DNA of 64,000 nt. Origin: Polaromonas sp. (GTDB lineage: Bacteria; Pseudomonadota; Gammaproteobacteria; Burkholderiales; Burkholderiaceae_C). Shown here one piece after another: positions 1 through 9,245 of the stretch. The translations under genes and the position numbers were made by a program. The stretch spans positions 558,001-622,000 of the forward strand of contig JAAFJR010000001.1 in the NCBI GenBank assembly GCA_013298945.1, given 5' to 3'. The stretch's first letter is position 1, and each line of letters starts with the position of its first letter. The notes under the pieces are model-generated. The model saw only the letters and a list, made by a program, of their open reading frames with translations, had not been told where the DNA came from and did no database searches.

Positions 1-749
1 ATTTGATTTTGGCGGGTGCGCTTTTGGGTTTTGATGACGACAAGGCCAAAGTATTCGACATAGCCATCCAAACGGGCGCCATTTTTGCCGTCATTTTGGT
101 TTACTGGCAGAAGATTCGCGACACACTGGTTACTTTACCAAGCTCCAAACTATCGCAGCGCTTCGCTATCAATGTACTGATCGGTTTTACGCCTGCTGTG
201 ATACTCGGTTTGTTGTTTGGCAAAGCGATCAAAGCCAACCTATTCAACCCCGTCGTCGTCGCCAGCACCTTCATCATCGGCGGTTTCATTATTCTGTGGG
301 CTGAAAAACGCCATGAAAATAATCCGAAATTAGCTGCTATCCAAGATGTTGATCAAATGACGCATTTAGACGCGCTAAAGGTCGGTTTGGTGCAATGTTT
401 GGCGATGATTCCTGGTACCAGCCGAAGTGGTGCCACCATCATTGGTGGCATGTTATTGGGTTTGAGTCGTAAAGCTGCGACTGACTTTTCGTTTTATCTA
501 GCGATTCCTACTCTCATAGGTGCAGGTGCTTACAGCCTCTACAAAGACCGTGGTTTGCTGTCCATGGCCGACGCGCCCATGTTTGGCGTGGGGCTGGTGG
601 TGTCATTCATCAGCGCTTGGTTGTGTATTCGCTGGCTGCTTAAATTTATTGCAACACACAGTTTTGTTGGCTTTGCGTATTACCGCATTGTGTTTGGTTT
701 GATTGTGTTGCTCACAGCTTGGCAGGGGTGGATCAAGTGGGCGGCTTAA
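1..749 (+). CDS. uppP: Undecaprenyl-diphosphatase UppP/BacA, 5' end cut by window edge
   Basis: Integral membrane phosphatase that recycles undecaprenyl pyrophosphate to the lipid carrier for peptidoglycan and O-antigen. About 248 residues are visible. The first 25-30 residues of the family, including the N-terminal EGLTEFLPVSSTGH-type motif, lie off the left edge, so the TTG at base 3 is not a real start. Seen: several hydrophobic segments, the second signature [10 protein letters not shown] at visible residues 138-147 (conserved Arg/Ser of the active site), and a family-typical C-terminal membrane helix. The stop overlaps by 4 bases the end of the convergent hydrolase gene. Identification is secure; only the 5' end is missing. 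Confidence 0.95.
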   Translation, partial: LILAGALLGFDDDKAKVFDIAIQTGAIFAVILVYWQKIRDTLVTLPSSKLSQRFAINVLIGFTPAVILGLLFGKAIKANLFNPVVVASTFIIGGFIILWAEKRHENNPKLAAIQDVDQMTHLDALKVGLVQCLAMIPGTSRSGATIIGGMLLGLSRKAATDFSFYLAIPTLIGAGAYSLYKDRGLLSMADAPMFGVGLVVSFISAWLCIRWLLKFIATHSFVGFAYYRIVFGLIVLLTAWQGWIKWAA

Positions 750-1552
750 ATCATTGATTTGATAGCTGCGTCAATGGCTACCGCCGTTTCTACGGGCGAC
801 TCCATGGGAAACAAGTGGGAGCCTGTCAGCATGTGAATACGACCTTGGGCCAGCTTGTTGGTCATGGTCATGCCCACTTGCTTCATTTCTAGCGATTCTT
901 CACCGCCAATAAACGCCACTGGGCATTGCAAAGGGTGGCGTTTGATGAGGCGATCTAGGTTATGAGGCAGGGTGTTGTAAAACGCGGTTTCAATCGCTCG
1001 ATCAAAACTCAACACACGTTTGCCAGTTTTTGCATCATCGTGGGTGCAGTGGGTGATGTAGTCCTGCAGCATTTGCGGATGCCACTTAGCAAACGCCTTT
1101 TTACTGCCAAAGTGCGACAAAGCTGCATCAGCACTGTCCCAACTGTAGCGGCGGTTTTGGCTGATTTTTCCAGGTGAGATAGAGCCCACGAGCTGAGTTA
1201 CCTTCGCAAATTGCAAGGTCTTAGCTCGCCAGCCACCCAAAATAGGCGAATCTAGCAGCACCACGCCACGAGACAATTCAGGGTGTTTGCAGCTAGTCAT
1301 CAAGCTCAAAAAGCCACCTAGTGAGTGACCAACCAAAAAGGCGGGTTCGCCAGCTTTTTGTACCTCGCTAGTTGCAAACTGCGCCAGTTCTTTGGCAATA
1401 TGTGGCCAGTTGCTGGTGACGGGCAATTGCGGGTTGTGTCCAAACTTTTCTAAAGCTTTGACGGTGTGTCCACGCGCGCGCAGGCTACGAAACAGCACGC
1501 CATATGTTCCTGCAGGGAAGCTGTTGGCGTGCGAAAAAATAATCAATGCCAT
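746..1552 (-). CDS. Alpha/beta hydrolase
   Basis: A 268-residue alpha/beta-hydrolase fold protein. The nucleophile elbow GHSLGG places the catalytic serine at residue 77, and a C-terminal GSHLFP segment supplies a likely catalytic histidine. An early SHANSFPAG stretch fits the oxyanion-hole strand-loop. No signal peptide, so probably cytoplasmic. Substrate cannot be told from sequence; the family covers esterases, lipases and C-C hydrolases. It follows the Anbu-type gene by 30 bases on the same strand and may be co-transcribed with it, but no functional link is visible. Tail-to-tail with uppP with a 4-base overlap and no obvious terminator. Confidence 0.8.
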   Translation of the reverse strand: MALIIFSHANSFPAGTYGVLFRSLRARGHTVKALEKFGHNPQLPVTSNWPHIAKELAQFATSEVQKAGEPAFLVGHSLGGFLSLMTSCKHPELSRGVVLLDSPILGGWRAKTLQFAKVTQLVGSISPGKISQNRRYSWDSADAALSHFGSKKAFAKWHPQMLQDYITHCTHDDAKTGKRVLSFDRAIETAFYNTLPHNLDRLIKRHPLQCPVAFIGGEESLEMKQVGMTMTNKLAQGRIHMLTGSHLFPMESPVETAVAIDAAIKSMI

Positions 1553-1582
1553 AGATAAATTTTGTTGAATCCGTAAAGAAAG

Positions 1583-2410
1583 TTAAATCAGCTTTTCGTT
1601 TGGATTGCTGATTTTTTTCAGCGGCAAGTTTCTAGCAGTAGCAAAGCGAAGTGGAATTTCAGTTTGCCCGCCATTCCACATCGGGTCTTCAATACTGTCA
1701 AAAACCTCACGCAGGCGCTGCCCCCAGGAGTTGTGCAACATCTTGAAATACGGATTGTTTTCGTCAATGCAAACCACTTTGTCGGTTTGGAATGTATCCG
1801 CTTCGTAGACGACCAAATCCAGTGGCAAGCCAACGGACAGGTTTGATTTAAGAGTGGAATCCATGGAGACCAGCGCGCATTTAGCAGCTTCGTCTAAGGG
1901 CGTGGTCGGCGTGATTACCCTGTCCAGCACGGGTTTGCCGTATTTGGATTCTCCCACTTGAAAGTAAGGTGTCTCTGGCGTAGCTTCAATGAAGTTACCT
2001 GCTGAATACACCTGAAACAGGCGCATGGCTTCGCCTTTGATTTGGCCTCCTAGCACCATGGACACGTTGAATTCGACGCCCGCCATACGCAATGATTCTG
2101 CATCGCGTTCATGCACGCGGCGAATGGCCGAGCCTAGCACGCGAGCGGCGTCGAACATACTTTTGGCGTTCCAGATGGTGACGGGTTCGCTTTCAGGTGT
2201 GTCTTTGAGCTGCTCAACTTGCAAAATTTCGCGCACCGATTGCGAAATCGACAAATTACCCGCCGACAGCAACACCATGAATCGGTCTTGCGGCTTCTCG
2301 TACACGATCATTTTGCGGAAAGTGCTGATTTGGTCTAAGCCAGCGTTGGTGCGTGAATCGGACAAGAAAACCAGTCCAGCATTGAGTTTGATGGCGACGC
2401 AATAAGTCAT
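1583..2410 (-). CDS. Anbu-type proteasome-like peptidase
   Basis: A 275-residue Ntn-hydrolase of the Anbu (bacterial proteasome homologue, COG3484) group. The protein starts MTYCVAIKL, so removal of Met would expose Thr2 as the N-terminal nucleophile. The following LVFLSDSRTNAG and ISTFRKM segments match the beta-subunit core, with the Lys in FRKM as the likely catalytic partner. Anbu is usually found beside an ATP-grasp protein, an alpha-E domain protein and a transglutaminase-like protein. None of these is next to this copy, which sits between mutS and an alpha/beta hydrolase. Either the partners are elsewhere or this one works alone. Substrate unknown. Family assignment is firm, function open. 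Confidence 0.85.
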   Translation of the reverse strand: MTYCVAIKLNAGLVFLSDSRTNAGLDQISTFRKMIVYEKPQDRFMVLLSAGNLSISQSVREILQVEQLKDTPESEPVTIWNAKSMFDAARVLGSAIRRVHERDAESLRMAGVEFNVSMVLGGQIKGEAMRLFQVYSAGNFIEATPETPYFQVGESKYGKPVLDRVITPTTPLDEAAKCALVSMDSTLKSNLSVGLPLDLVVYEADTFQTDKVVCIDENNPYFKMLHNSWGQRLREVFDSIEDPMWNGGQTEIPLRFATARNLPLKKISNPNEKLI

Positions 2411-2462
2411 AAAAATATCAAAGGAAGATTCAAATAAGGTTCAAAAATGAATGAAAAACAGA

Positions 2463-5111
2463 TCAGAGCAATTTCTTGAGGGAATACAAAGCTTCAAGTG
2501 CTTCTTTGGGGCTCAAATTGTCGGGATTCAGGGCTCCTAAAGCGATATGTAAGGCTGATTCTAAAGCGCTTGAGGTTTCGATCTCCAAAGCCGCGGGTAC
2601 GTTGAATAAATCAACCTGGCTTTGCGATTCAGTCTGCTTGGATTCCAGCGCCTGCAGCACATGCCGCGCATGGTTTAGCACTGGTGTTGGAATGCCAGCC
2701 AGTTTGGCTACCGCTACACCAAAGCTGCGACTTGCAGGGCCGGGTTCAATCTCGTGCAAAAACACAATGTCTGCGCCAGACTCGGCTGCGCTCACATGCA
2801 CATTGACTGCGCCGTGGTGCTCGGCAGGGAACTGCGTAAGCTCAAAATAATGCGTTGCAAACAGCGTAAACGCCTGTGTTTTGTCATGCAAATGCGCCGC
2901 TATGCCGCTGGCCAGTGCCAAGCCGTCAAACGTCGAGGTGCCACGGCCAATTTCGTCCATCAGCACCAACGAGTAGGGCGTGGCGCTGTGCAAAATCTGC
3001 GCTGCCTCGGTCATTTCCAGCATGAAGGTGGACTGCGCATTGGCCAAGTCGTCCGCCGCACCTATGCGGGTGTGAATCGCGTCAATCGGCCCGAGCCTGC
3101 AACTGGCTGCGGGCACGTAGCTGCCCATGCTAGCCAAAAGTACAATCAGCGCGACTTGCCGCATATAGGTCGATTTACCACCCATATTGGGGCCGGTGAT
3201 GATCTGCATGCGCTGTTTGTGGCCCAGCGCGGTGTCATTGGCGATAAACGCAGCGCTGGAGGTTTCCGCCAGCCGCGCCTGCACCACAGGGTGACGGCCT
3301 TGGTTGATGTCTATACATGGTTCGCGGACAAACTGCGGTGTACACCAGCCCAACGTCAGCGCCCGCTCGGTGAGCGCACACAGCGCGTCTAGTGTCGCGA
3401 TGGATTTGGCGAGTTGCGACAGCGGGGCGATGAAGGCTTGCAGCTCGTCCAACACCCCCTCAAACAGCCATTTTTCCCGTGCCAAGGCTCGGTCTTGGGC
3501 GCTCAGGGCCTTGTCTTCAAAGGCTTTCAACTCGGGGGTGATGAAGCGTTCGGCGTTCTTCAGCGTTTGGCGGCGGCGGTAGTCAGCGGGTACTTTGTCT
3601 GCTTGGCCAGTGCTGACTTCGATGTAGAAGCCATGCACCTTGTTGAACTGCACCCGCAGCGTGGCAATGCCGGTTCGGGCTTTTTCGCGGGTTTCCAGGT
3701 CGAGCAAAAAGGCGTCGCAGTTTTCGGCAATAGCGCGCAGTTCGTCCAAGTCGGCGTCAAAACCAGTGGCAATCACGCCGCCGTCACGAATCATGGCCGA
3801 GGGCTCGGGGAGGATGGCACGTTGCAGCAGTTCCGCGCAGGCAGGCGGTGCTTCCAGCTTGTTGGCGATTTTGATGAGCAAATTAGCTGAATTTTGATCA
3901 AATTCCTCTAAATTACCCTCTAAATTAGGCTCTAGATCACGTATTTGTTGCCTGAGTAGCTCTGATTTTTGTAGCGTATTGACCAAGCCGACCAGTTCCC
4001 GTGGTCGCACCTGGCGCAACGCGATGCGGGCGGTGATGCGTTCCACATCGGCGCTGCCTTTGAGGGCGAGACGCAGCGCTTGCCACGATTGTGTAGATTG
4101 CAGCGTCGCAATCGCATCCAGCCTTTGCGCAGCAACGGTGCGGTCACGCAACGGGGTGAGCAACCAGTTTTTCAGCAAACGGCTACCCATGCCCGTCATG
4201 CAAGTGTCTAGCAGCGAAAACAGCGTGGGCGAGTCCTCTCCGCGCAGGGTTTGCGTCAACTCCAGATTGCGCCGCGTGGTGGGAGGCAAGTCGATCAGCG
4301 CATCGCTCTTTTGCACGACGATGCTTTGCAGATGCGTCAACACGCGGCCCTGCGTGTGCTCGGCATAGGCCATCAGCGCACCGGCTGCGGCGTGGGCTTG
4401 CGTCAAGGTTTCGGCGTTCCAGCTTGCCAAACTCGCGGCTTTGAAGAGTTCTAGCAGCTTGCGTTGCCCCAAAGCGGCATCAAACTGCCACTCGACGCGG
4501 CGGGTCAGGTTGAATTTTGCCGTGCTGTTTTGCTGCGCTGACTTGAGATTTGCTTCAAACTTCGTCGTCACATCCGCGCTAAACAGCAGCTCGCTGGGCG
4601 CGATGCGGGTGATCCAGCCTGCCAGCTCATCTGGTGCGCATTCGGCCAAATGGATCTCGCCCTGCATGACGCTGAGCCAGGCCAAGCCGCAGGAGTTGCG
4701 AGCGCCTTGGTGCACAGCTAACAAGACGGATTCGGTTTTGTCGCTCAAGAGCGCGCTGTCAGTCAGCGTGCCAGGGGTGATGATGCGAACTACTTTTCTT
4801 TCGACTGGGCCTTTACCGGTGACTTCGCCGATCTGCTCGCAAATCGCCACCGACTCACCCAGTTTGATGAGCTTGGCAAGGTAACTTTCAATCGCATGAA
4901 AAGGCACCCCCGCCATGGCAATCGGCTTGCCACCAGAGTTGCCACGGGAGGTGAGGGTGATGTCCAAGAGCCGAGCGGCCTTTTCGGCATCGTCAAAAAA
5001 CAGCTCGTAAAAGTCGCCCATGCGGTACAGCACCAGCGTGGTCGGGTACTCGGCCTTGATGGCCAAGTATTGCTGCATCATGGGAGTATGGCTGCTGAGG
5101 TCGGCTGACAC
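2463..5111 (-). CDS. mutS: DNA mismatch repair protein MutS
   Basis: Full-length MutS (882 residues) that recognises mismatches and recruits MutL. Seen: N-terminal HTPMMQQY, the mismatch-contacting Phe-x-Glu in GDFYELFF (F34, E36), the ATPase Walker [12 protein letters not shown] near residue 640 and the Walker B/signature [13 protein letters not shown]. The start is a GTG, chosen because it precedes HTPMMQQY by the usual few residues; the Shine-Dalgarno site is weak. Residues about 379-397 in the core/lever region, reading [14 protein letters not shown], are encoded by a copy of the dispersed AIK element and resemble a segment of TrmJ in this window. The suhB gene lies 41 bases upstream on the same strand. 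Confidence 0.98.
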   Translation of the reverse strand: MSADLSSHTPMMQQYLAIKAEYPTTLVLYRMGDFYELFFDDAEKAARLLDITLTSRGNSGGKPIAMAGVPFHAIESYLAKLIKLGESVAICEQIGEVTGKGPVERKVVRIITPGTLTDSALLSDKTESVLLAVHQGARNSCGLAWLSVMQGEIHLAECAPDELAGWITRIAPSELLFSADVTTKFEANLKSAQQNSTAKFNLTRRVEWQFDAALGQRKLLELFKAASLASWNAETLTQAHAAAGALMAYAEHTQGRVLTHLQSIVVQKSDALIDLPPTTRRNLELTQTLRGEDSPTLFSLLDTCMTGMGSRLLKNWLLTPLRDRTVAAQRLDAIATLQSTQSWQALRLALKGSADVERITARIALRQVRPRELVGLVNTLQKSELLRQQIRDLEPNLEGNLEEFDQNSANLLIKIANKLEAPPACAELLQRAILPEPSAMIRDGGVIATGFDADLDELRAIAENCDAFLLDLETREKARTGIATLRVQFNKVHGFYIEVSTGQADKVPADYRRRQTLKNAERFITPELKAFEDKALSAQDRALAREKWLFEGVLDELQAFIAPLSQLAKSIATLDALCALTERALTLGWCTPQFVREPCIDINQGRHPVVQARLAETSSAAFIANDTALGHKQRMQIITGPNMGGKSTYMRQVALIVLLASMGSYVPAASCRLGPIDAIHTRIGAADDLANAQSTFMLEMTEAAQILHSATPYSLVLMDEIGRGTSTFDGLALASGIAAHLHDKTQAFTLFATHYFELTQFPAEHHGAVNVHVSAAESGADIVFLHEIEPGPASRSFGVAVAKLAGIPTPVLNHARHVLQALESKQTESQSQVDLFNVPAALEIETSSALESALHIALGALNPDNLSPKEALEALYSLKKLL
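3921..3975 (-). repeat. AIK element copy inside mutS
   Basis: On the minus strand this reads GCTAC...GAGC, then CAGGCAACAAATACG and a CTAGAGCC end followed by TAATTTA. It shares most positions with the trmJ copy at 6454. It lies sense in mutS in the frame giving [14 protein letters not shown]. The consensus CAATAA, a stop in this frame, is CAACAA here, which keeps the gene open. Confidence 0.8.
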
Positions 5112-5152
5112 GTTACAAACCAGCTTCAGTGGTTTTTTTAAGGATTTGAGTC

Positions 5153-6019
5153 TTATTTTTGAGCGCGCTTCAAGCTCAAAGACTGACGCACAGCCGCTTT
5201 CTCACCTGCTGTGGCAAACTGGCTGTATTTGCCTAACAATGTCGCCATTTGCGCGTAAACGCGCGGAGTGGCAGCCATGCATTCGCCAGTTTCCAAAAAG
5301 TCAGCTTCACCCGTAAAGTTGCCAACCAAGCCGCCAGCCTCTTGAATCAAAAGCGAGCCAGCTGCTACGTCCCACGGTTTCAAATTGGCTTCAAAAAAGC
5401 CGTCGGTAAAGCCTGCGGCCACATAGGCCAAGTCCAGCGCTGCCGCACCCGGGCGGCGCACGCCTGCACAGCGGGGCATCACGTCGCCCAGCATGCTCAG
5501 GTATTTGGGTAAATTGTCGCCAGCGCGGTAGGGGAAGCCGGTGGAAATCAGGCAATCTTGCATCTCAATGCGCTTGCTCACGCGGATGCGTCTGTCGTTC
5601 ATGTACGCGCCACGGCCTTTTGTTGCGGTGAAGAGGTCGTTGCGAGTGGGGTCGTACACGACGGCTTGCTCGATTTTGCCTTTCACCGCCAAAGCGATGC
5701 TGACGCAGTACACAGGCAAGCCGTGGATGAAATTGGTGGTGCCGTCCAGCGGGTCGATGATCCATACAAACTCAGAGTCTTGCGCACCAAATTCAGTGCC
5801 AGACTCTTCCGCCCAAATACCATGGCCTGGGTAGGCTGTAAGCAGCGTCTCGATGATGGTTTTTTCACAAGCCACATCGACCTCGGTCACGAAGTCGTTG
5901 ACTTGTTTGCTAGACACGCGCACGGACTCGATGTCCAGCGCAGCGCGGTTGATGAGAGAGCCAGCAGCACGAGCAGCCTTGACGGCCACGTTGATCATGG
6001 GGTGTAAATTGAGCGACAT
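5153..6019 (-). CDS. suhB: Inositol-1-monophosphatase family protein SuhB
   Basis: Mg-dependent inositol monophosphatase; in many proteobacteria SuhB also joins rRNA antitermination complexes. The motifs are complete: WAEESGTE, the metal-binding DPLDGTTNF, and the C-terminal [15 protein letters not shown]. The open frame extends ten codons upstream to a TTG, but the ATG at 6019 gives [17 protein letters not shown], matching the family N-terminus, so I use it (288 residues). It lies 41 bases upstream of mutS on the same strand, which suggests co-transcription, and is divergent from trmJ across a short A+T-rich region. Phosphatase fold certain; the physiological substrate in this organism is inferred. 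Confidence 0.93.
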   Translation of the reverse strand: MSLNLHPMINVAVKAARAAGSLINRAALDIESVRVSSKQVNDFVTEVDVACEKTIIETLLTAYPGHGIWAEESGTEFGAQDSEFVWIIDPLDGTTNFIHGLPVYCVSIALAVKGKIEQAVVYDPTRNDLFTATKGRGAYMNDRRIRVSKRIEMQDCLISTGFPYRAGDNLPKYLSMLGDVMPRCAGVRRPGAAALDLAYVAAGFTDGFFEANLKPWDVAAGSLLIQEAGGLVGNFTGEADFLETGECMAATPRVYAQMATLLGKYSQFATAGEKAAVRQSLSLKRAQK

Positions 6020-6081
6020 GAGTTGTATTGGAAGAGCGGGTTGAAACAAGCAACACGATGGTTACTGTACGGTATTTGGTC

Positions 6082-6100
6082 GTATTTCTGTAGAAAATAC
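6082..6100. promoter_or_regulatory. Inverted repeat in the suhB/trmJ divergent region
   Basis: Between the divergent suhB and trmJ starts lies an A+T-rich stretch with an imperfect palindrome, GTATTTCT and AGAAAATAC around a GT centre (one bulged A). It could be an operator or a small hairpin. No strong -35/-10 pair was identified, so the call is tentative. Confidence 0.25.
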
Positions 6101-6154
6101 AATAACTTATATTTTAACCGCTGAATTTCCCCATCTTTCCCCTATTTTCCCTCT

Positions 6155-6997
6155 ATGCTCACCCGCTTCATCCTCATCAACACCAGCCACGCCGGTAACG
6201 TAGGCGCCGCCGCCCGCGCCATGAAAACCATGGGGTTTACCGACATGGTCTTGGTCGCCCCGCGCTGGGCGAATGTGCTGCGGCGGGAGGAGACGATTCA
6301 ACGTGCCAGCGGTGCGCTAGACGTTCTGAACAACGCCCGTATCGTTGAAACGCTAGACGAAGCTTTAGACGGCATGACCCACCTGTGCGCCACAGCCATG
6401 ACCCCCCGCGACTTCGGCCCCCCCACCCGCAGCCCGCGTGAGCATTTTGAATTGCTATTAAAAGATGAGCTGTTTAGGCAACAAATACGCCGGCTAGAGC
6501 CTGATTTAAGCCCTAAAATGGGTGAATTGATGAATTCTGAGGCTGAAAACGCTGTTTTGGCATCTTCTGGCAGCTTTGGTATGGGCTTTTTGTTCGGCTC
6601 TGAGCGCTTTGGCATGGCGAATGACGACGTTTACCGCTGTAACGTCGCGCTCAGCATTCCCACCAACCCGAAATTCGGATCTTTGAACCTAGGCGCGGCG
6701 ATTCAGCTGATTGCCTATGAGTGGCGCATGACGCTGGGTGGGTTTGTAGATGAAGATACCGTTCACCCTGAGCCTGTCGAAGGGTTCAACAGACAACTAG
6801 CCGACGCTGCCCAAGTCACCGGCATGCTGCAACACTGGGAGAAATCCCTAGCCGACATCGGCTTCCTAGACCCCGCCGCCCCCAAAAAACTCATGCCCCG
6901 CCTGAACCAACTCTTCAACCGAGCAGCTCTCAGTCCAGAAGAGATTCACATTTTGCGAGGGATTGCGAAGGCGATGACGGAGGCAGGGCGCAAGTAA
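6155..6997 (+). CDS. trmJ: tRNA/rRNA methyltransferase of the TrmJ (SPOUT) family
   Basis: SAM-dependent RNA 2'-O-ribose methylase; TrmJ acts on position 32 of several tRNAs. The SPOUT knot is plain: N-terminal LINTSHAGNVGAAARAMKT, FGSERFGMANDDV, then AIPTNP-like SIPTNPKFGSLNLGAA and IQLIAYEWRM. At 280 residues it is longer than E. coli TrmJ. The extra length falls largely in two repeat-derived stretches: residues about 100-118 (LLLKDELFRQQIRRLEPDL, an AIK element) just before the FGSERFG motif, and residues about 203-212 (VHPEPVEGFN, a second repeat type) in the linker to the C-terminal helices. The ATG at 6155 begins the conserved strand directly. Monocistronic as far as visible. Confidence 0.92.
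   Translation: MLTRFILINTSHAGNVGAAARAMKTMGFTDMVLVAPRWANVLRREETIQRASGALDVLNNARIVETLDEALDGMTHLCATAMTPRDFGPPTRSPREHFELLLKDELFRQQIRRLEPDLSPKMGELMNSEAENAVLASSGSFGMGFLFGSERFGMANDDVYRCNVALSIPTNPKFGSLNLGAAIQLIAYEWRMTLGGFVDEDTVHPEPVEGFNRQLADAAQVTGMLQHWEKSLADIGFLDPAAPKKLMPRLNQLFNRAALSPEEIHILRGIAKAMTEAGRK
6454..6509 (+). repeat. AIK element copy inside trmJ
   Basis: Begins GCTATTA, has TTTAGGCAACAAATACG in the middle and CGGCTAGAGCCTGATTTAAG at the end. It lies sense in trmJ, in the same frame as the mutS and folP copies, encoding ELFRQQIRRLEPDL. It falls in a region where, from memory, E. coli TrmJ is about 20-30 residues shorter. Confidence 0.85.
6761..6790 (+). repeat. Second repeat type (CTGAGCCTGTCGAAGG) inside trmJ
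   Basis: An imperfect palindrome with GTTCACCCT on one side and AGGGTTCAAC on the other around GAGCCTGTCGA. The CTGAGCCTGTCGAAGG core is a small dispersed repeat I recognise from many unrelated bacterial genomes, where it often appears in proteins as PEPVEG-like peptides. Here it encodes VHPEPVEGFN in frame, in the linker after the SPOUT domain. Confidence 0.75.
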
Positions 6998-7010
6998 CTT
7001 ACTGGCATTT

Positions 7011-7928
7011 TTAGTCTATGGCTTGCGGTGCGGCTGCGGCTTCTGGGAGTTTTGTTAGAGTTGTTGCAGTGGCAGAATTAGGTGCAGTTTGGGCAACTGG
7101 TTTTACCCAAACGACTGAGCCGTTGACAGCATAGAGCTTGCATGGTCTTTTGGCTCCTTGTTCGCAAAGTGTAATTGCGCGTTCCGATGGGTCACTAGGC
7201 GCTGTTATGTCTTTTGGTCGGAGTCCAGAAGTTGCGGCATAAAAACCATTAGGTGCAATCGCAAAAGCGCGCGGTGTTCTGGTTGCTAACCATTCGCGAT
7301 AAGTATTACGACCCCTGTCGCCCAAATAGGGCACTGCATCAACATCATCAATTCGCGCAAATCCAGTGGCAATCATTCCATATTGGTTGTTGTTTGGGGT
7401 GCTTGGGGTACTTGGGCTACTTGGGCTACTTGGGCTACTTGGGCTAATAGCCACCGTTGGCGCAGGGACTTCGCTTGCCTCATTGATCATTTGCCCGGTG
7501 ACTACGACATCGTCTTTTTCGTTCTGACGGTCAAATACCCGCGATTGACCAAATACCAAACGAATCCATCCCGGGTAGGTGTAGCCTGCGCCCGTACTGT
7601 GGTCTACAACAGCGCCAATCACACCGCCAATGAGCAAATTGCCTGCTAAGCCAGCATTGGCACGGGACACAATACGTCCCACAGCGGCAGAAAAATTGGG
7701 CCATATACAACTCACGTTGATGTCTTTATTTGAGCGATGCACAGTAGCTGTATTACCTGATTTAAATGGCACCACGCCATACTCGCTCACAAAGCTGCAG
7801 TCTGCACCCGTGATAACTGTTCCCGTTGTTGTAATAGTCTCAACCTTGATGGGCTGACTCGACCCGGTAGTGACAGATGCACAACCAACCATAAGCAGCG
7901 GAAGTAAAGCGAGTAAAAGTCGTTTCAT
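7011..7928 (-). CDS. Predicted lipoprotein with low-complexity linker
   Basis: A 305-residue exported lipoprotein. The N-terminus has two basic residues, a Leu-rich core and a lipobox LMVGC, so Cys16 should be lipidated; Ser follows soon after, compatible with outer-membrane sorting. Residues about 17-155 form one domain containing a glycine-rich hydrophobic stretch (AGLAGNLLIGGVIGAVV). Then comes a Ser-Pro linker (SPSSPSSPSSPSTPSTP, roughly residues 162-178) encoded by 9-base tandem repeats, then a second globular part with two cysteines (C253, C262 region). I do not recognise either domain. The gene stands alone between trmJ (convergent) and a small divergent hypothetical gene. Confidence 0.75.
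   Translation of the reverse strand: MKRLLLALLPLLMVGCASVTTGSSQPIKVETITTTGTVITGADCSFVSEYGVVPFKSGNTATVHRSNKDINVSCIWPNFSAAVGRIVSRANAGLAGNLLIGGVIGAVVDHSTGAGYTYPGWIRLVFGQSRVFDRQNEKDDVVVTGQMINEASEVPAPTVAISPSSPSSPSSPSTPSTPNNNQYGMIATGFARIDDVDAVPYLGDRGRNTYREWLATRTPRAFAIAPNGFYAATSGLRPKDITAPSDPSERAITLCEQGAKRPCKLYAVNGSVVWVKPVAQTAPNSATATTLTKLPEAAAAPQAID
7395..7448 (+). repeat. 9-base tandem repeat in the lipoprotein gene
   Basis: About five units of CTTGGGCTA (first ones CTTGGGGTA/TTTGGGGTG) read on the plus strand. In the minus-strand gene each unit gives a Ser-Pro-Ser or Thr-Pro-Ser triplet, building the SPSSPSS linker. Unit length is a multiple of three, so copy-number change would alter only linker length. 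Confidence 0.8.
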
Positions 7929-8079
7929 AGCGGAAAATTTAAATAGTTACAAGAATTAATACGCCATCATATACGGTAAAAACTTTCAGTCCTATCTTGG
8001 GATAGGCGATGACGGAGGCGAAGGGGAAGTGATTGCGGGTATATTGTGGATATGAGAAATAAAACATGCTGAGCAACTC

Positions 8080-8454
8080 ATGAGTAACGAAGCAATGTGG
8101 GCTAGTTTTAAAGCCAAAGAGGATGCATTCGACAGACTGATCGTCCCAGCTATGAAGTTGACTGAAGTCGAGATTTCCAAGACGACAAATATTGCAAAAG
8201 TTTGGGGCAGCCATTTTGGTGCAACAGGAATCGATCCGCAACATCTTTTTATCTACTTTGTCCTACCTACAAGAGTAGATGTCATGTATCTGAAAGAATC
8301 CAGCGGCTGGATTGATATTAAGTTCAACTTGTTAAAGCAGCTCGAATTGAACGGTTATCCCGTTTCAGCGCTTCGGGAGGGGTGGCTTGGTTTGTTCAGT
8401 GAGCAAGAGTGTAAAGAAGAAACTAATGGAAACTGGTACTACTTCTTCAAGTAA
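8080..8454 (+). CDS. Hypothetical protein (124 aa)
   Basis: Unrecognised protein of 124 residues starting MSNEAMWASFKAKED. Composition is that of a soluble globular protein: mixed charged and aromatic residues, no signal peptide or membrane segment, one cysteine near the C-terminus. It contains an IYFVLPTRVDVMYL strand-like stretch and ends WYYFFK. The ATG follows the divergent lipoprotein gene by about 150 bases, leaving room for a promoter. The next gene starts 48 bases downstream on the same strand. It is real-looking from length and lack of competing frames, but without family support. Confidence 0.55.
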   Translation: MSNEAMWASFKAKEDAFDRLIVPAMKLTEVEISKTTNIAKVWGSHFGATGIDPQHLFIYFVLPTRVDVMYLKESSGWIDIKFNLLKQLELNGYPVSALREGWLGLFSEQECKEETNGNWYYFFK

Positions 8455-8502
8455 CTATCGAGGCTTTTTATGTCAAATATTTCACAGCCCCAAAGGAGCT
8501 CC

Positions 8503-9141
8503 ATGACCAAAATCTTCGTCAACATCGGCCTTAGCCTAGACGGCTATATGGCCCCAGAGGGGATGGACATTGCGCATTGGGGGACGCCTGATCACAAAAA
8601 CTGGGGTGCTAAGTGGGGGACGCTGATGAGCTGGGTGCTTAAGCAGCAATACTTTCGCGAGCTGCTCAAGTTCGGGCCGGGCGGGGAGACGGGCGAAGTC
8701 AACGACATGCTGCGGCACACCTTGGAGCGCAGCGGTGCCAACATCATGGGCAAGCGCATGTTTGACCAAGGGGCGATCTCTTGGCCTGAGGAAGCGCCGT
8801 TTCACACCCCCGTGTACGTGCTCACCCACGAGAAGCGCGAACCCTGGGTGCGGCCGGGCGGGACGACGTTTTATTTCGTCAACGATGGACCAGAAAGCGC
8901 GCTTGAGCAAGCCCGTGCTTCTGCAGGCGACCGTGATATTCGTATCTCAGGCGGGGCGGACGTGGTGCAGCAGTATTTGAGCATGGGCGTTGTGGACGAG
9001 CTAGAAATCGCTCTAGCGCCCATACTGTTTGGCGGCGGACAGCGCTTGTTTGCGAGCCCGCAAAATTCTGTGCCGCAGTTTCGGATTGACAAGGTGCTGC
9101 ATACGCCAGATGTGACGCATTTGCGGTATGTGCGGGCTTAA
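8503..9141 (+). CDS. RibD C-terminal / dihydrofolate reductase-like protein
   Basis: A 212-residue protein of the RibD_C/DHFR-like fold often annotated as dihydrofolate reductase family. Seen: N-terminal IFVNIGLSLDGYMA, a middle NIMGKRMFDQG (the usual MG(R/K)xT/M cofactor segment), DIRISGGADVVQQYL and the final EIALAPILFGGGQRLF. These fit an NAD(P)H-dependent reductase; substrate unknown. The start is set at 8503 because an AAGGAG Shine-Dalgarno sits 5-6 bases before it. An in-frame ATG at 8470 has no such site and adds a non-conserved leader. Such genes are frequently mobile accessory genes, and this one has no visible partner. Confidence 0.8.
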   Translation: MTKIFVNIGLSLDGYMAPEGMDIAHWGTPDHKNWGAKWGTLMSWVLKQQYFRELLKFGPGGETGEVNDMLRHTLERSGANIMGKRMFDQGAISWPEEAPFHTPVYVLTHEKREPWVRPGGTTFYFVNDGPESALEQARASAGDRDIRISGGADVVQQYLSMGVVDELEIALAPILFGGGQRLFASPQNSVPQFRIDKVLHTPDVTHLRYVRA

Positions 9142-9245
9142 ACGGGGTGATGTTTATCGGCGATAAGTCAAAGATGACGTTCTGAAGTTAATCTGCGAAA
9201 TCTGTATCCAAATTCGGGTTATCCAATCTGACTTAAACTAACCAG

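Noticed and set aside
2754-3392. Plus-strand open frame of 212 codons opposite mutS
   Set aside because: Antisense to the conserved MutS ATPase region; Arg/His-rich translation typical of a shadow frame.
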